From: an uncultured Spirochaetales bacterium
GTDB lineage: Bacteria; Spirochaetota; Spirochaetia; JAFGXN01
NCBI GenBank assembly: GCA_949289575.1
Contig: CASEOG010000005.1
Span: forward strand, 186,001 to 250,000
Direction of reading: 5' to 3'
DNA: 64,000 nucleotides
The position numbers and the translations under genes were made by a program. The notes beneath the pieces are model-generated. The model had not been told where the DNA came from. It saw nothing but the letters and a program-made list of their open reading frames with translations, and did no database searches. Of the stretch, positions 49,831 to 59,235 are shown one piece after another; positions within the stretch are counted from its first letter, which is position 1; each line of letters opens with the position of its first letter.

Positions 49831-51468
49831 TCAGTATTTTAACCGTTCGAACGGGAAAACCACATACTGCATTTGATTGGATTTCAATTCGGAATAAAGC
49901 GCCACAGCCGGCAGTCCGGCGTTCGAACGGATATCCACGGGAGCCGCCGATGAATAGGCATAATCTCCCGCATGGATTCGCGTAGCACTCCATTCGATTT
50001 CCTCTCCGGAAGCGTCTTTAATCAGACCGACCCAAACGGTTCCGTTTTCCCGCTTTGCCTGCGACTGGGGTGTAGCCAGTACCAGCGTTTCGTGTCCTTT
50101 CATTTTGACCGGATAATTAAAAGCCGTAATCTGACAGCCGGATCCCCCGGAATTGTAAATTTTATCGATTTTTTTGGCCGGCAGCCAGCTCTTTCCGCCG
50201 TCTTTCGACAACGCCGTACCGACACAGCCCGATGATGTTCTCGAGAAAATACGGATATTTCCGTCGGGCATCACCGTCAGAACCGACTCGGACATTTTTC
50301 CCGTATTACCGAGGTCGACGGGAGCCTCTCCCCGCACCCATGTTTTTCCGTTATCATCCGACCAGACGGCACACGGAATTTCCGCTTTGATTTTTCCGTT
50401 CGGCGAACAGTTTGTATAATAGGTAAACATAACACGGCCTTTGTACGGTCCTCTGTCGACATAGAGTCCGGTTCCGGGGCTGGCAATCTGATAGGTCACG
50501 TACCGGGAAGGACGGCCGGTCATTCCGGTCAGATTCACGGGATCGGACCACGTTTTTCCCCCGTCATCACTGTAAATCAGATAGTTATAAGAGGTTCTGT
50601 ACATTTGAAAAATCGATCTTTTATAGGCAATATTCATCGGAACGGAAGCCGAACCGCCGATCTGGCGCACCCGAAGAATGACCCCCCGCGGAGTGCCGTC
50701 ATCAAAACAGACTTCGAAACGCTCGTTCAGAAAATAACCGGTATAAACCCCTTCTTCATTATAAATCTTTCTCTGACACGGTTTTTTGAGAAGCGCATAT
50801 CCTTTTTCGTCGTACAGAATGGAACCGTTCCCATCCGTTACATATTCGGGGAATTCGGCCACTCCGGCCACATAATAACTGCCCAAATGGTTGACATCGC
50901 TGGCATTTGCCGGCTTTTTCCACTCATCGGTTGTATCGGGACGCGCGCCGCGGTCGAAGTCATCCGTTGCGGAAAGCAGCATCACCTGCTCTCCGTTCTT
51001 TTCCGTAAACGGTGTTCCTTCGTTCACATTTCCGCCCATAATTCCCCCGCCCCAGGGGAACATATTCACCGTTACAAAAATACGCCCCGTGCTCCAATTC
51101 TGAAAAAGAGAGCAATCGATAAAAGAAGCGGACGAATTCAGCAGGCCCCTTCCGTGAGGCAAATCTTCGAATGTAAACGGTTTTAACAGTCTGTGTTCGT
51201 CGAATGTCATTCCGCCGTCATGCGAAATTCGGATACCGGCATCGATATTGGCCGGAGAATCGATCCACCCGGTAAACCGGACATCCTGTACGGCAATAAC
51301 CGTTTTTGTAAGAGATCCGTCGGGATTTCTCAATGTCAGCAGGGCCGGAATCCGGAAAGAATCGGAACCGGTCGAATCGCCCGAATAAGCCATTTCGAAT
51401 TCCGTCAGAAACGGCATATTCCCCATTAAAAAAAACGCGGTCAGACAAACCGGCAAGATACGCTTCAT
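49831..51468 (-). CDS. Exported sialidase (GH33, BNR repeats)
   Basis: A 545-residue exo-alpha-sialidase with a signal peptide (MKRILPVCLTAFFLMGNMP). The Arg of the FRIP motif lies in SDSFRIPALLT (residues about 37-47). Asp boxes (S-x-D-x-G-x-x-W/F) occur as ISHDGGMTF, YSDDGGKTW, WSDDNGKTW and LSKDGGKSW. The long insert with GGGIMGGNVNEGTPF is like that of large clostridial sialidases. It should release sialic acid from host or dietary glycans outside the cell. AAGGATG precedes the ATG. Next to the GH109 glycosidase operon, it suggests mucin use. Confidence 0.92.
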   Translation of the reverse strand: MKRILPVCLTAFFLMGNMPFLTEFEMAYSGDSTGSDSFRIPALLTLRNPDGSLTKTVIAVQDVRFTGWIDSPANIDAGIRISHDGGMTFDEHRLLKPFTFEDLPHGRGLLNSSASFIDCSLFQNWSTGRIFVTVNMFPWGGGIMGGNVNEGTPFTEKNGEQVMLLSATDDFDRGARPDTTDEWKKPANASDVNHLGSYYVAGVAEFPEYVTDGNGSILYDEKGYALLKKPCQRKIYNEEGVYTGYFLNERFEVCFDDGTPRGVILRVRQIGGSASVPMNIAYKRSIFQMYRTSYNYLIYSDDGGKTWSDPVNLTGMTGRPSRYVTYQIASPGTGLYVDRGPYKGRVMFTYYTNCSPNGKIKAEIPCAVWSDDNGKTWVRGEAPVDLGNTGKMSESVLTVMPDGNIRIFSRTSSGCVGTALSKDGGKSWLPAKKIDKIYNSGGSGCQITAFNYPVKMKGHETLVLATPQSQAKRENGTVWVGLIKDASGEEIEWSATRIHAGDYAYSSAAPVDIRSNAGLPAVALYSELKSNQMQYVVFPFERLKY

Positions 51469-51486
51469 AAAGACATCCTTAAAAAA

Positions 51487-51501
51487 AATATCGATATTAT
51501 A
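51487..51501 (-). promoter_or_regulatory. Extended -10 and palindrome before the sialidase gene
   Basis: Minus-strand TGATATAAT gives an extended -10 (TATAAT at 51501-51496). Overlapping it is the perfect palindrome AATATCGATATT (51487-51498). No good -35 at normal spacing, which fits an extended -10 promoter or an activator-dependent one. Confidence 0.5.
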
Positions 51502-51636
51502 TCATAACCGCCGGGAGATTTTTTTGCAACTTCTTTTTCCCTCTTTTTCATACTGCGAATGCTCTTTTCCCCTCCCGAAACCGTCCCGGGATAAGATCGA
51601 TTTTTTCGTTTTTCGGTAAAAAACAAAAGAATCCGT

Positions 51637-51664
51637 TTGTCATTCGTTTAAAAATCTGTATAAT
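51637..51664 (+). promoter_or_regulatory. Promoter of prfA, near-leaderless
   Basis: TTGTCA (51637-51642), 16 bases, TATAAT (51659-51664), then 8 bases and ATG 51673. No Shine-Dalgarno sequence is present. Confidence 0.65.
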
Positions 51665-51672
51665 AATAAAGT

Positions 51673-52752
51673 ATGGGAATGTTTGATAAACTGGAAAAAT
51701 TATCGGAAAATTTCGAAAAACTGGAAGCCCAACTCGCCGATCCCGCCGTGATAGCGGACAGAAACCGCTATCGGGAGCTGACAACCGAGCATGCGGCTCT
51801 CTTCGAAATCAAACAGAAATTCGATGAATACAAAGCGGCACTGCATCAGATTGCCGACTGTAAAGAGCTGATGGCCACGGAAAGCGACGAAGAGATGAAA
51901 GAGCTGGCCAAAGAAGACTTAAAAGAGTGGGAAAAGAAACAGGAGAGCCTCGAAGAAGAGCTGAAAAAACTGCTGATTCCCAAAGATCCCCTCGATACGA
52001 AAAACATCATTATGGAAATCCGTGCCGGAACGGGAGGAGACGAATCGGCCCTTTTTGCCGCCGATTTGTTCCGTATGTATTCCTACTATGCCGATGCCCA
52101 TAAATGGAAAATCGAAATCATGTCGTCCAACGAAAACGAATTGGGCGGCTTCAAAGAAATTATTTTCAACATCAGCGGCCGGGAGGTTTACGGCGATCTG
52201 CGCTACGAAAGCGGTGTTCACCGTGTTCAGCGGATTCCGGCGACCGAATCGGGCGGACGGATTCACACCTCCGCGGTGACCGTCGCCGTTTTGCCCGAAG
52301 CGGAAGAGACCGATATCGAAATCAACGAAAACGACCTGAAAATCGACGTGTACCGTTCTTCGGGTCCGGGCGGACAAAGCGTGAACACCACCGACTCGGC
52401 CGTCCGCGTCACCCACCTGCCGACCGGGCTGGTCGTCACCTGTCAGGACGAAAAGTCGCAAATCAAAAACCGCGCCAAAGCCATTAAAGTATTGCGCTCG
52501 CGGCTTTACGAAATGGAAGAGAGCCGCAAAGCCGCCGAACGGGCCGCCGACCGCAAAAGCCAGGTCGGCAGCGGCGACCGCTCCGAACGAATCCGGACTT
52601 ACAACTTTCCTCAGAACCGGCTGACCGACCACCGCATCAACCTGACCCTCTACAAACTGGATCAGGTCATGGAAGGAAAACTGGAAGAACTGATCGAAGC
52701 GCTGAAAATCAGTGCCAATCAGGAAGCACTGGCCAACGGCGATGCTTTATAG
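51673..52752 (+). CDS. prfA: Peptide chain release factor 1
   Basis: A 359-residue class I release factor, recognising UAG and UAA stop codons on the ribosome. The catalytic GGQ is in [21 protein letters not shown]-type context (SGPGGQSVN near residue 235), and a helical N-terminal domain precedes it. Start ATG 51673 fits the promoter spacing; a second ATG at 51679 is possible. The gene is followed by prmC with an 11-base overlap, which is the common bacterial pair because PrmC methylates this factor's GGQ glutamine. Confidence 0.95.
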   Translation: MGMFDKLEKLSENFEKLEAQLADPAVIADRNRYRELTTEHAALFEIKQKFDEYKAALHQIADCKELMATESDEEMKELAKEDLKEWEKKQESLEEELKKLLIPKDPLDTKNIIMEIRAGTGGDESALFAADLFRMYSYYADAHKWKIEIMSSNENELGGFKEIIFNISGREVYGDLRYESGVHRVQRIPATESGGRIHTSAVTVAVLPEAEETDIEINENDLKIDVYRSSGPGGQSVNTTDSAVRVTHLPTGLVVTCQDEKSQIKNRAKAIKVLRSRLYEMEESRKAAERAADRKSQVGSGDRSERIRTYNFPQNRLTDHRINLTLYKLDQVMEGKLEELIEALKISANQEALANGDAL

Positions 52753-53593
52753 CGAACTGCGGGAATGGGCGGTACGTCTGCTGAAGGAAACCCCGCCGCC
52801 CCGCTCGCCCGAACAGTTTGATACGCCCGAATGGGACGCCCGGCTGCTGCTGGAACACGCATCGGGACTCGACCGCGCCCGCCTTTTTTTGGAAGCCGGC
52901 AACCCGGCGCCGCCGGCCGTAATCCGCCGTTTCCGCCGCTGCATCCGGCGGCGTGCGGCAGGCGAACCGATTGCCTACATTACCGGAAAGCGGGCCTTCT
53001 ACGAACTCGATTTTTTTGTCTCCCCGGCCGTTCTGATTCCGCGCGCCGACACCGAAACGCTGGTCGAAGCCGCCCTCGACGCCGCCGCTCCCGGCGACCC
53101 GATCCGTCTGCTCGACCTCTGCACCGGCTCGGGATGCGTGGCCGCCTCCGTGAAAAACGCCCGACCGCGGTGGGAGGTCACCGCTTCGGATATCAGTGCC
53201 GCCGCTCTGCGGATTGCCCGCCGCAATTTTCGACAGCACAGACTCGAGATTACCGCATACCGCCGGGACTTGTTGAAACGGCTGCCGGGTCCCTACGACA
53301 TCATAACCGCCAACCCGCCCTACATTTCCGAAACGGAAATGACCGCCCTGCGCCCCGACCTTCGCGAGCCGGAACAGGCGCTCACCGACGGTCATGACGG
53401 ACTCTCTCTGATTTACCGGATTCTGGAAGAAGCCCCCGCCTCACTCAACCGCGGCGGCCGTCTTTTTATCGAAGCCTCTCCCCTTCAAATGAAAAAGATT
53501 CGTGCAAAAATGGAAGAGTTATGCTATAATCACATCGGAATTCGGAGAGATGCCGCCAATCGGGAGCGAGTGATCTATGGAAACGTTGATTAG
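52742..53593 (+). CDS. prmC: Release-factor glutamine methyltransferase PrmC
   Basis: A 283-residue SAM-dependent methyltransferase that modifies the GGQ glutamine of release factors. Marks: [15 protein letters not shown] (SAM-binding), [15 protein letters not shown] with NPPY catalytic loop, and [16 protein letters not shown] 52742 starts inside the end of prfA. Its last 17 bases overlap relA/spoT. The codon use in its 5' half is noticeably rich in G and C compared with neighbours (many GCC, CGC), which may reflect local composition. Confidence 0.93.
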   Translation: MLYSELREWAVRLLKETPPPRSPEQFDTPEWDARLLLEHASGLDRARLFLEAGNPAPPAVIRRFRRCIRRRAAGEPIAYITGKRAFYELDFFVSPAVLIPRADTETLVEAALDAAAPGDPIRLLDLCTGSGCVAASVKNARPRWEVTASDISAAALRIARRNFRQHRLEITAYRRDLLKRLPGPYDIITANPPYISETEMTALRPDLREPEQALTDGHDGLSLIYRILEEAPASLNRGGRLFIEASPLQMKKIRAKMEELCYNHIGIRRDAANRERVIYGNVD

Positions 53594-55586
53594 CAATTTT
53601 TTGACCAAACTGGACGTTTTTTCCGGCAGAGACCGGCGAAAAATCCAGGCGGCACTCAACAAAGCGACGGAACTGCACGGCTGCCAAAAACGGCTGAGCG
53701 GAGAGCCGTATATTATTCACCCTGTCAATGTTGCCTCCATTCTGATTGACATGAAGATGGATGCCCCGACCGTCATGGCCGCCCTTCTCCACGATACCGT
53801 CGAAGATACCGGATACACGCTCTGCGAACTGGAAAAAGATTTCGGCGAGGAAACTGCCCGGCTGGTCAACGGCGTCACCAAAATTTCCGGCGTCAAACTC
53901 TCGAAAAAGAACGAGCAGGAAGCCGAATCGATCCGAAAAATGCTGATTGCCATGACCCGCGATATCCGGGTCATCATCATTAAACTGGCAGATAAACTGC
54001 ACAATATTTCGACGGTTCATTTTCTTCCCCCGGAAAGAGCCCGCCGCTTTGCCCGCGAATGTCTCGACATTTACGCCCCTCTGGCCGAGCGCCTCGGTAT
54101 TTCGTGGATGAAATCGGAACTGGAAGACATGGCTTTCAAGGAACTGAATCCGGCCGCTTACGATCATATCAAGAAAACGGTGCACGAAGATGTCGAAAAA
54201 TACAGGGAAACGCTCGACCGTGTTCAGGAAGAGATTAAAAACGAATCCCGAAAAGCCGGCTACAAAATTCAGATTTCGGCCCGAACCAAACATATTTACT
54301 CGATCTACCGGAAAACCAAACGGCGACATATCAGCCTTCAGGAAATTTCCGATATTCTCGGCATTCGTATTATTTGCCGGACCAATCAGGAATGTTACAT
54401 TCTGATGGGACTGGTTCACAGTCTTTATACTCCGATTGAAGGGAAATTCAAAGACTACATCGCCATGCCGAAAGCCAACAAATATCAGAGCCTCCATACA
54501 ACAGTCATGGTTCCGAACGGCCTGATTCTCGAAATACAGATCCGAACCGAAGCGATGCATAACCGTGCGGAACACGGCATTGCCGCTCACTGGGCGTATA
54601 AGAAAAATATCAAAATCGAAGACGAAAGCGACATCAATCTTTCCGTCATCAATAAAATGAAAGAATGGCAAAATTCGATGTACAACTCACGGGAATTCCT
54701 CGATGAAATCCAAAGAGATCTGCTGAAAGATACGATTTATGTTTTTACGCCGGTCGGCCAGATCCTCGAATTGCCGAAAGGGTCGACGCCGATCGATTTC
54801 GCCTATCACGTACACACGCAATTGGGAAATACCTGCATCGGCGCCAAAGTCGACGGCAAGATATCCCCCCTGAACCGGCCGCTCGAAAATTCACAGATGG
54901 TTGAAATCCAGACGTCACCCCATGCCCACCCGAATGTCAACTGGCTGAAATTCGTCAAAACATCGACTGCCCGCTCCAAAATACGGCAGTGGCTGAACAA
55001 AAACGACGAAAACTACATTATCGAGTCGTCGATTATTGCCAAGAAAAAGGTCCCGACGCTGATTCCGGGAGAAGAGAAAAAAGAGAAACGGCGCGAGCCG
55101 TCCGAACCGGCACCGATTGTCCGCGAATTTTTCGACAAAGCCCGTTTGGGACTTTCCGTTAATAAGGAAAAGAATTTTCTGATAAAACTGGCCACATGCT
55201 GCCACCCCTCTCCGGGTGATTCCATTGTCGGATACATTTCCCACAGCCGCGGCATTATCGTTCACCGGACAAACTGCAAAAACTTACAGCACATCGAGGA
55301 TATCCGCGATCGGCTGATCGAAGTCGAATGGGAAATCTCTTCACCGCGGAAAATCTACACCTTTTCGATTCTCAGCCGGGAAGTCAATAATCTCTTTTCC
55401 GAAATCGAAAATATTCTCAAACCGTTTTCGGGACATCTGCTGAAAGGCAATCTTCACGAAAACGAAAAAAATCTGTTGGAAGGCGAATTTATGATTGAAG
55501 TCAACCGGGCCAAGGATTTATACAAAATCAAAAAAGGACTGCTCTCCATTCCGAATGTTTTGCAAATCAGGATGATCGAATCATGA
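53577..55586 (+). CDS. (p)ppGpp synthetase/hydrolase (RelA/SpoT family)
   Basis: A 669-residue long RSH protein. The N-terminal hydrolase domain is intact, with HPVNVASIL, LLHDTVEDTGYT (HD and ED motifs) and LADKLHNIS. The synthetase domain follows, with KFKDYIAMPKANKYQSLHTTV and EIQIRTEAMHNRAEHGIAAHWAYK. TGS (VFTPVGQILELPKGSTPIDFAYHVH) and ACT domains complete the C-terminal half. Both enzyme activities appear present, so a bifunctional Rel/SpoT regulating the stringent response. ATG 53577 begins inside prmC, so it is in the prfA-prmC operon, and ispD overlaps its end by 4. Confidence 0.95.
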   Translation: METLISNFLTKLDVFSGRDRRKIQAALNKATELHGCQKRLSGEPYIIHPVNVASILIDMKMDAPTVMAALLHDTVEDTGYTLCELEKDFGEETARLVNGVTKISGVKLSKKNEQEAESIRKMLIAMTRDIRVIIIKLADKLHNISTVHFLPPERARRFARECLDIYAPLAERLGISWMKSELEDMAFKELNPAAYDHIKKTVHEDVEKYRETLDRVQEEIKNESRKAGYKIQISARTKHIYSIYRKTKRRHISLQEISDILGIRIICRTNQECYILMGLVHSLYTPIEGKFKDYIAMPKANKYQSLHTTVMVPNGLILEIQIRTEAMHNRAEHGIAAHWAYKKNIKIEDESDINLSVINKMKEWQNSMYNSREFLDEIQRDLLKDTIYVFTPVGQILELPKGSTPIDFAYHVHTQLGNTCIGAKVDGKISPLNRPLENSQMVEIQTSPHAHPNVNWLKFVKTSTARSKIRQWLNKNDENYIIESSIIAKKKVPTLIPGEEKKEKRREPSEPAPIVREFFDKARLGLSVNKEKNFLIKLATCCHPSPGDSIVGYISHSRGIIVHRTNCKNLQHIEDIRDRLIEVEWEISSPRKIYTFSILSREVNNLFSEIENILKPFSGHLLKGNLHENEKNLLEGEFMIEVNRAKDLYKIKKGLLSIPNVLQIRMIES

Positions 55587-56293
55587 GCGGGCCGACGGTC
55601 AGTGCCGTCCTGTTGTGCGGCGGCAGCGGAACAAGAATGGGGGCAAAATGCCCGAAGCAGTTTTTGGAGCTGTCGGGAAAGCCGCTGCTTCTCTATGCGT
55701 TCGAAGCTCTGACGGGGCATCCCGAAATCGGAGAAATCATCGTTGTCTACCGCCCGGAAAACCGCCGGGAAACGGAAGCGATTCTGAACGGCAGCACCGC
55801 CCCTCACCCGCCTCTGGTCTGGCAGGAAGGCGGAGAAACGCGGCAGAAGTCGGTTTTTAACGGCCTCTCCCGCTGCCGTTATCCCGTCATTCTGCTCCAC
55901 GAAACGGCGCGGCCGCTGGTCACCCGCGAAACAGTGGCGGCCGTCCTCCGTCATCCGGCGGAAGCGGTCACTCCGGGAGCCGACATCCCGTTCACCGTTC
56001 TGGAAAAGAATGCCGCCGACGAAATCTGTGCCGTTTTGCGACGCGACCGCCTTTTTAATGTCCAGCTGCCGCAAAAATTCCGGACAGACCGGCTGCTGGC
56101 AGCGCACCGCCGGGCGGCGGAAAACGGAGAAACGTTTACCGATGATTCGTCGCTTTATTTTGCGGCCGGCTATGCCTGCAGCGTGATGCCGGGCGACCCG
56201 CAAAATGTGAAGGTCACACATCCCGACGACCTGTTTCTGGCGGAGAAGATTCTGGAACAGCGCCGCGGCAAGGAGTCGCCGTCGTGCAGCTGA
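55583..56293 (+). CDS. ispD: 2-C-methyl-D-erythritol 4-phosphate cytidylyltransferase
   Basis: A 236-residue nucleotidyltransferase of the methylerythritol phosphate route to isoprenoids. The nucleotide-binding loop is VSAVLLCGGSGTRMGAKCPKQFL (residues 6-28, read in two pieces), and HETARPLVT and FTDDSSLYF take the place of the HDAxRPF and TDEASL motifs; these small changes are unusual but the fold marks remain. ATG 55583 overlaps the RSH stop. It ends within the GTG of the next gene. IspF and IspE are not in this window. Confidence 0.88.
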   Translation: MSGPTVSAVLLCGGSGTRMGAKCPKQFLELSGKPLLLYAFEALTGHPEIGEIIVVYRPENRRETEAILNGSTAPHPPLVWQEGGETRQKSVFNGLSRCRYPVILLHETARPLVTRETVAAVLRHPAEAVTPGADIPFTVLEKNAADEICAVLRRDRLFNVQLPQKFRTDRLLAAHRRAAENGETFTDDSSLYFAAGYACSVMPGDPQNVKVTHPDDLFLAEKILEQRRGKESPSCS

Positions 56294-57039
56294 CGTTTAT
56301 GGGCACCGGCACCTCTCACGGCATTCCGACCATCGGCTGCCGCTGTGCCGTCTGCCGTTCCGACAATCCGAAAAACAAACGCGGCCGCTGCGGCGCCCTG
56401 ATACGCATCAGCGGCCGAAACTGGCTGATTGATACACCGACCGAATTCCGGCTGCAGGCGCTGCGCGAAAATCTGACGCATGTCGATGCGGTTCTCTACA
56501 CACACGGTCATGCCGACCACATTCTCGGCCTCGATGATCTGCGGGTTTTTACAACCGGGCAACCGTTGCCCGTCTACGGCAACCGGGAAGCGTTAAAAAC
56601 CATTCGTCACGCGTTTCCGTACGCCTTTACACCGCCGAAACAGGCCGGCGGCGGATTTCCGTCTCTGGCAGCGCACCGCGTAAAAGGGCCGTTTGTTCTC
56701 GACGGCACGGAAATCGTCCCGTTACCGGTTTTTCACGGGAAAATACCGATTTTGGGCTACCGTATCGGACCTCTTGTTTACATGACCGACGTCAGCCGGA
56801 TTCCGGAGAAAACCTACGGACTGACCGCCGGATGCCGCTGTCTGGTCATTAACGCATTGCGTTATTATCCGCACCCGACACATTTCTCGCTGTCGCAGGC
56901 TGTCACGGCCGCCCGCCGCATCGGGGCCGAAAAAGTTTTTTTTACTCATATTTGTCACAATCTGGAACACGAAGCGGTCAACCGCTCCCTCCCGCCGGGG
57001 ATGCAGCTGGCTTACGACGGCCTTACGGTTGAATTATAA
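56284..57039 (+). CDS. Metallo-beta-lactamase-fold phosphodiesterase (PhnP-like)
   Basis: A 251-residue MBL-fold hydrolase. The zinc motif is THGHADHILGLDDLR (residues about 72-86), with further His in VFHGKIPILGYRI and FTHICHNLEHE. The N-terminal Cys set GTSHGIPTIGCRCAVC plus RGRCG matches PhnP, which hydrolyses cyclic phosphate esters, and some RNA- or quinone-handling relatives. GTG 56284 is the start, overlapping ispD by 10 bases. End of the prfA operon. No phn genes are near, so the substrate is uncertain. Confidence 0.85.
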   Translation: MQLTFMGTGTSHGIPTIGCRCAVCRSDNPKNKRGRCGALIRISGRNWLIDTPTEFRLQALRENLTHVDAVLYTHGHADHILGLDDLRVFTTGQPLPVYGNREALKTIRHAFPYAFTPPKQAGGGFPSLAAHRVKGPFVLDGTEIVPLPVFHGKIPILGYRIGPLVYMTDVSRIPEKTYGLTAGCRCLVINALRYYPHPTHFSLSQAVTAARRIGAEKVFFTHICHNLEHEAVNRSLPPGMQLAYDGLTVEL

Positions 57040-57047
57040 ATTTTTTA

Positions 57048-57076
57048 TTGACAACAAATCGAAAAACCCCTACAAT
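57048..57076 (+). promoter_or_regulatory. Promoter of the large exported protein, leaderless geometry
   Basis: Consensus TTGACA (57048-57053), 17 bases, TACAAT (57071-57076), then five bases and ATG 57082. No Shine-Dalgarno sequence. Confidence 0.75.
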
Positions 57077-57081
57077 AAACT

Positions 57082-59232
57082 ATGAAGAAAGGACGCGGAT
57101 TTTTTATTACTTTTGTTTTTCTGCTGTTTTCTTTTTCCGCACACTCTCAGGTTTATGTCCGAGCCATTTATCCGGGCGGCGGAAATTATCCCGATAATGT
57201 TTTTTCGGGATTCGAAAAACTTTACCTTTCACGGGAGCAGCCTCCCGTTTTCTTCAGAAGAGATTCTTTATCGGGGCCGGCGATTCTTGTCGACGGCAAC
57301 CGTCTCAAACTGGAAGCCGAAGAAATCAATCCATATAAATTTTATGCAGTCAGGGACAATATCAAATATTCTCTTTTTGTCCGCCCGAATATTGCCTCCC
57401 GATCTTTCATCATCGAAGTCGAGATGAAAAAAATCAACCATCACGAATCGCAACCGCACGACATTTCCCTTCTGCTCGGATTCGATATCGGGAACAGTAT
57501 CGGAATTCCGCAAAAACAGGTCTATTATCCGACTGTTCTTCGGAAAGAAGAAAATACGATGTGGGGCTGTTTGACCACACCCGAAAATAAAATGATCGCC
57601 GTCGCCTGTCCGAAACCGGTCAGACAGATTTCCTATCTGAGAATCGACAATAAAACCCAGACCGTTAAAATCGACCTGCAGTCCGGCAACGACTCTTTTC
57701 GGCTTGCCTATAACGAAACAAGAAAATGGCCCGTTTCCGTAGCGGCCGTTCCCTCTTCGGACTGCCTGAAAAATGTCATTTGCACAATATCCAAAATCGC
57801 AACCGTCGATCTGAAACGCACCTGTTATTTTCGGGGCGAGACGGTCACAGGATATATTCATACGAAATTTCCCGTTTCTCTGACGCTGACCTACCCCTCG
57901 GGCAGTACGGAGACTTTCGATTTGACACCCCCCGAACCCGAGGAGAATCAGGAGAAAAACGATCCGGACGAAAAACCGCTTCCTCCCGGAATTCCTTTCG
58001 AATTTGAAAATATGAGTCACCCGGGTGTTTATATGCTGACGGTCACAACGCCCGACGGACTGAAATCCACGGCCGGTTTCACGGTTTTCCGCAGTCCCGA
58101 GGAAATCGCTGTTCAGGAAATCAGGCAGGCATTAAAAACACCGGTTCCGAAATCCGCCGACGAAGTCTGCTATGCCGATTTGCTGGTTCTGATTGCGGGT
58201 CAGTGGTTCCCCGAATACAAAGAAATCTCCGAGGAAAGATTTCGAATCATCAGAGAAATCTTTCTGCAGCCCCAAACCGGGCGGCTGAATCTGAATGCCG
58301 TCACGACTCCCGAATCGGGATTGTTTCTGCTTGATTTGGCGCTGTTGAGCAAAAATATTCCTCTGGCAAATCTTGTTGCGGAATATTTTTCCAGAATGCA
58401 GTTACCGAACGGAAGCCTTTTTTATCCGAAAACAAAAGAGGATATCACAGCAACAACAACCCTTATGTCTTCTTTTCTGAAAACGGCGGTCGCCAATCAG
58501 AAAGCGGGCAACGGAGCGGAATCCGAAAAATATATCAATGTTTTGAGAAAATCACTCAAATATTTAAAAACCAGAAATTTTTCATTCGACGAATCCCTTC
58601 CTTCCGGAGCGCTGATTACGGCCGAACATTTTCTCGAATTCTCGAAAGCGGATCTCAACAATATACCGGAGACGGTCAGACGCGATTTTTTTCAGGCGGG
58701 AGCGGGACTGCTGAAATCGGTCGAATGCCATATTCAGAAAGAAAACGCTTCTCCCTATTTTCACGACTCCTTTAATACGCCCGTTTATACCGGGGTTGCT
58801 TTTCCGACAGATCCGACAGCCATTTTTCTTGATGCTTCTGCCGCCTGTTACGAAATTACCGGGAAAGAAGACTATCTGCTTTATGCTTTGAATGCTCTGG
58901 CAACGCTGATAAACCGGAGCCGTGAAACCGAACATCAGATTGTTCATATGGGGAACAGAGAAGTCCTCCATTGCCGTTTTCAGGCGACACTGCTGATGAT
59001 GCAGCTTCTTCTCGAAAAGGCCTATATCTATGTCGAATCACCGAAAACCGTCCGCGGCTACCATTGCCGCATCAATGCCGTTAAGGAGAATACGGTACAG
59101 GTGGAAATTACCGATCCCTCGGTCCGGAAAGTGCATATCCGAACAACGGAGCCGGTCCGGCTCTCTTTCGATACACCGGCCGGTCTCTTCTTCAAAACCG
59201 TGTCGGAATCGGGATGGGTTTCTCTTTATTAA
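57082..59232 (+). CDS. Large exported protein of unknown function
   Basis: A 716-residue protein with a signal peptide (MKKGRGFFITFVFLLFSFSAHS). The first 330 residues are strand-rich (VYVRAIYPGGGNYPDNVFSG, and IIEVEMKKINHH), with an Ig-like segment near 250-330 (YPSGSTETFDLTPPEPEENQ) containing an acidic Pro-rich linker. Residues 350-640 are helical and look like an alpha/alpha toroid as in polysaccharide lyases or alpha-2-macroglobulin-like TED domains (SGLFLLDLALLSKNIPLANL), without a clear catalytic residue. A short beta end follows. I recognise no family. Its promoter geometry implies a leaderless mRNA. Confidence 0.72.
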   Translation: MKKGRGFFITFVFLLFSFSAHSQVYVRAIYPGGGNYPDNVFSGFEKLYLSREQPPVFFRRDSLSGPAILVDGNRLKLEAEEINPYKFYAVRDNIKYSLFVRPNIASRSFIIEVEMKKINHHESQPHDISLLLGFDIGNSIGIPQKQVYYPTVLRKEENTMWGCLTTPENKMIAVACPKPVRQISYLRIDNKTQTVKIDLQSGNDSFRLAYNETRKWPVSVAAVPSSDCLKNVICTISKIATVDLKRTCYFRGETVTGYIHTKFPVSLTLTYPSGSTETFDLTPPEPEENQEKNDPDEKPLPPGIPFEFENMSHPGVYMLTVTTPDGLKSTAGFTVFRSPEEIAVQEIRQALKTPVPKSADEVCYADLLVLIAGQWFPEYKEISEERFRIIREIFLQPQTGRLNLNAVTTPESGLFLLDLALLSKNIPLANLVAEYFSRMQLPNGSLFYPKTKEDITATTTLMSSFLKTAVANQKAGNGAESEKYINVLRKSLKYLKTRNFSFDESLPSGALITAEHFLEFSKADLNNIPETVRRDFFQAGAGLLKSVECHIQKENASPYFHDSFNTPVYTGVAFPTDPTAIFLDASAACYEITGKEDYLLYALNALATLINRSRETEHQIVHMGNREVLHCRFQATLLMMQLLLEKAYIYVESPKTVRGYHCRINAVKENTVQVEITDPSVRKVHIRTTEPVRLSFDTPAGLFFKTVSESGWVSLY

Positions 59233-59235
59233 TAA

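Noticed and set aside
53466-54671. A 401-codon minus-strand open frame opposite relA/spoT
   Set aside because: It is antisense to the intact RSH gene and has the Phe-rich composition of shadow frames.
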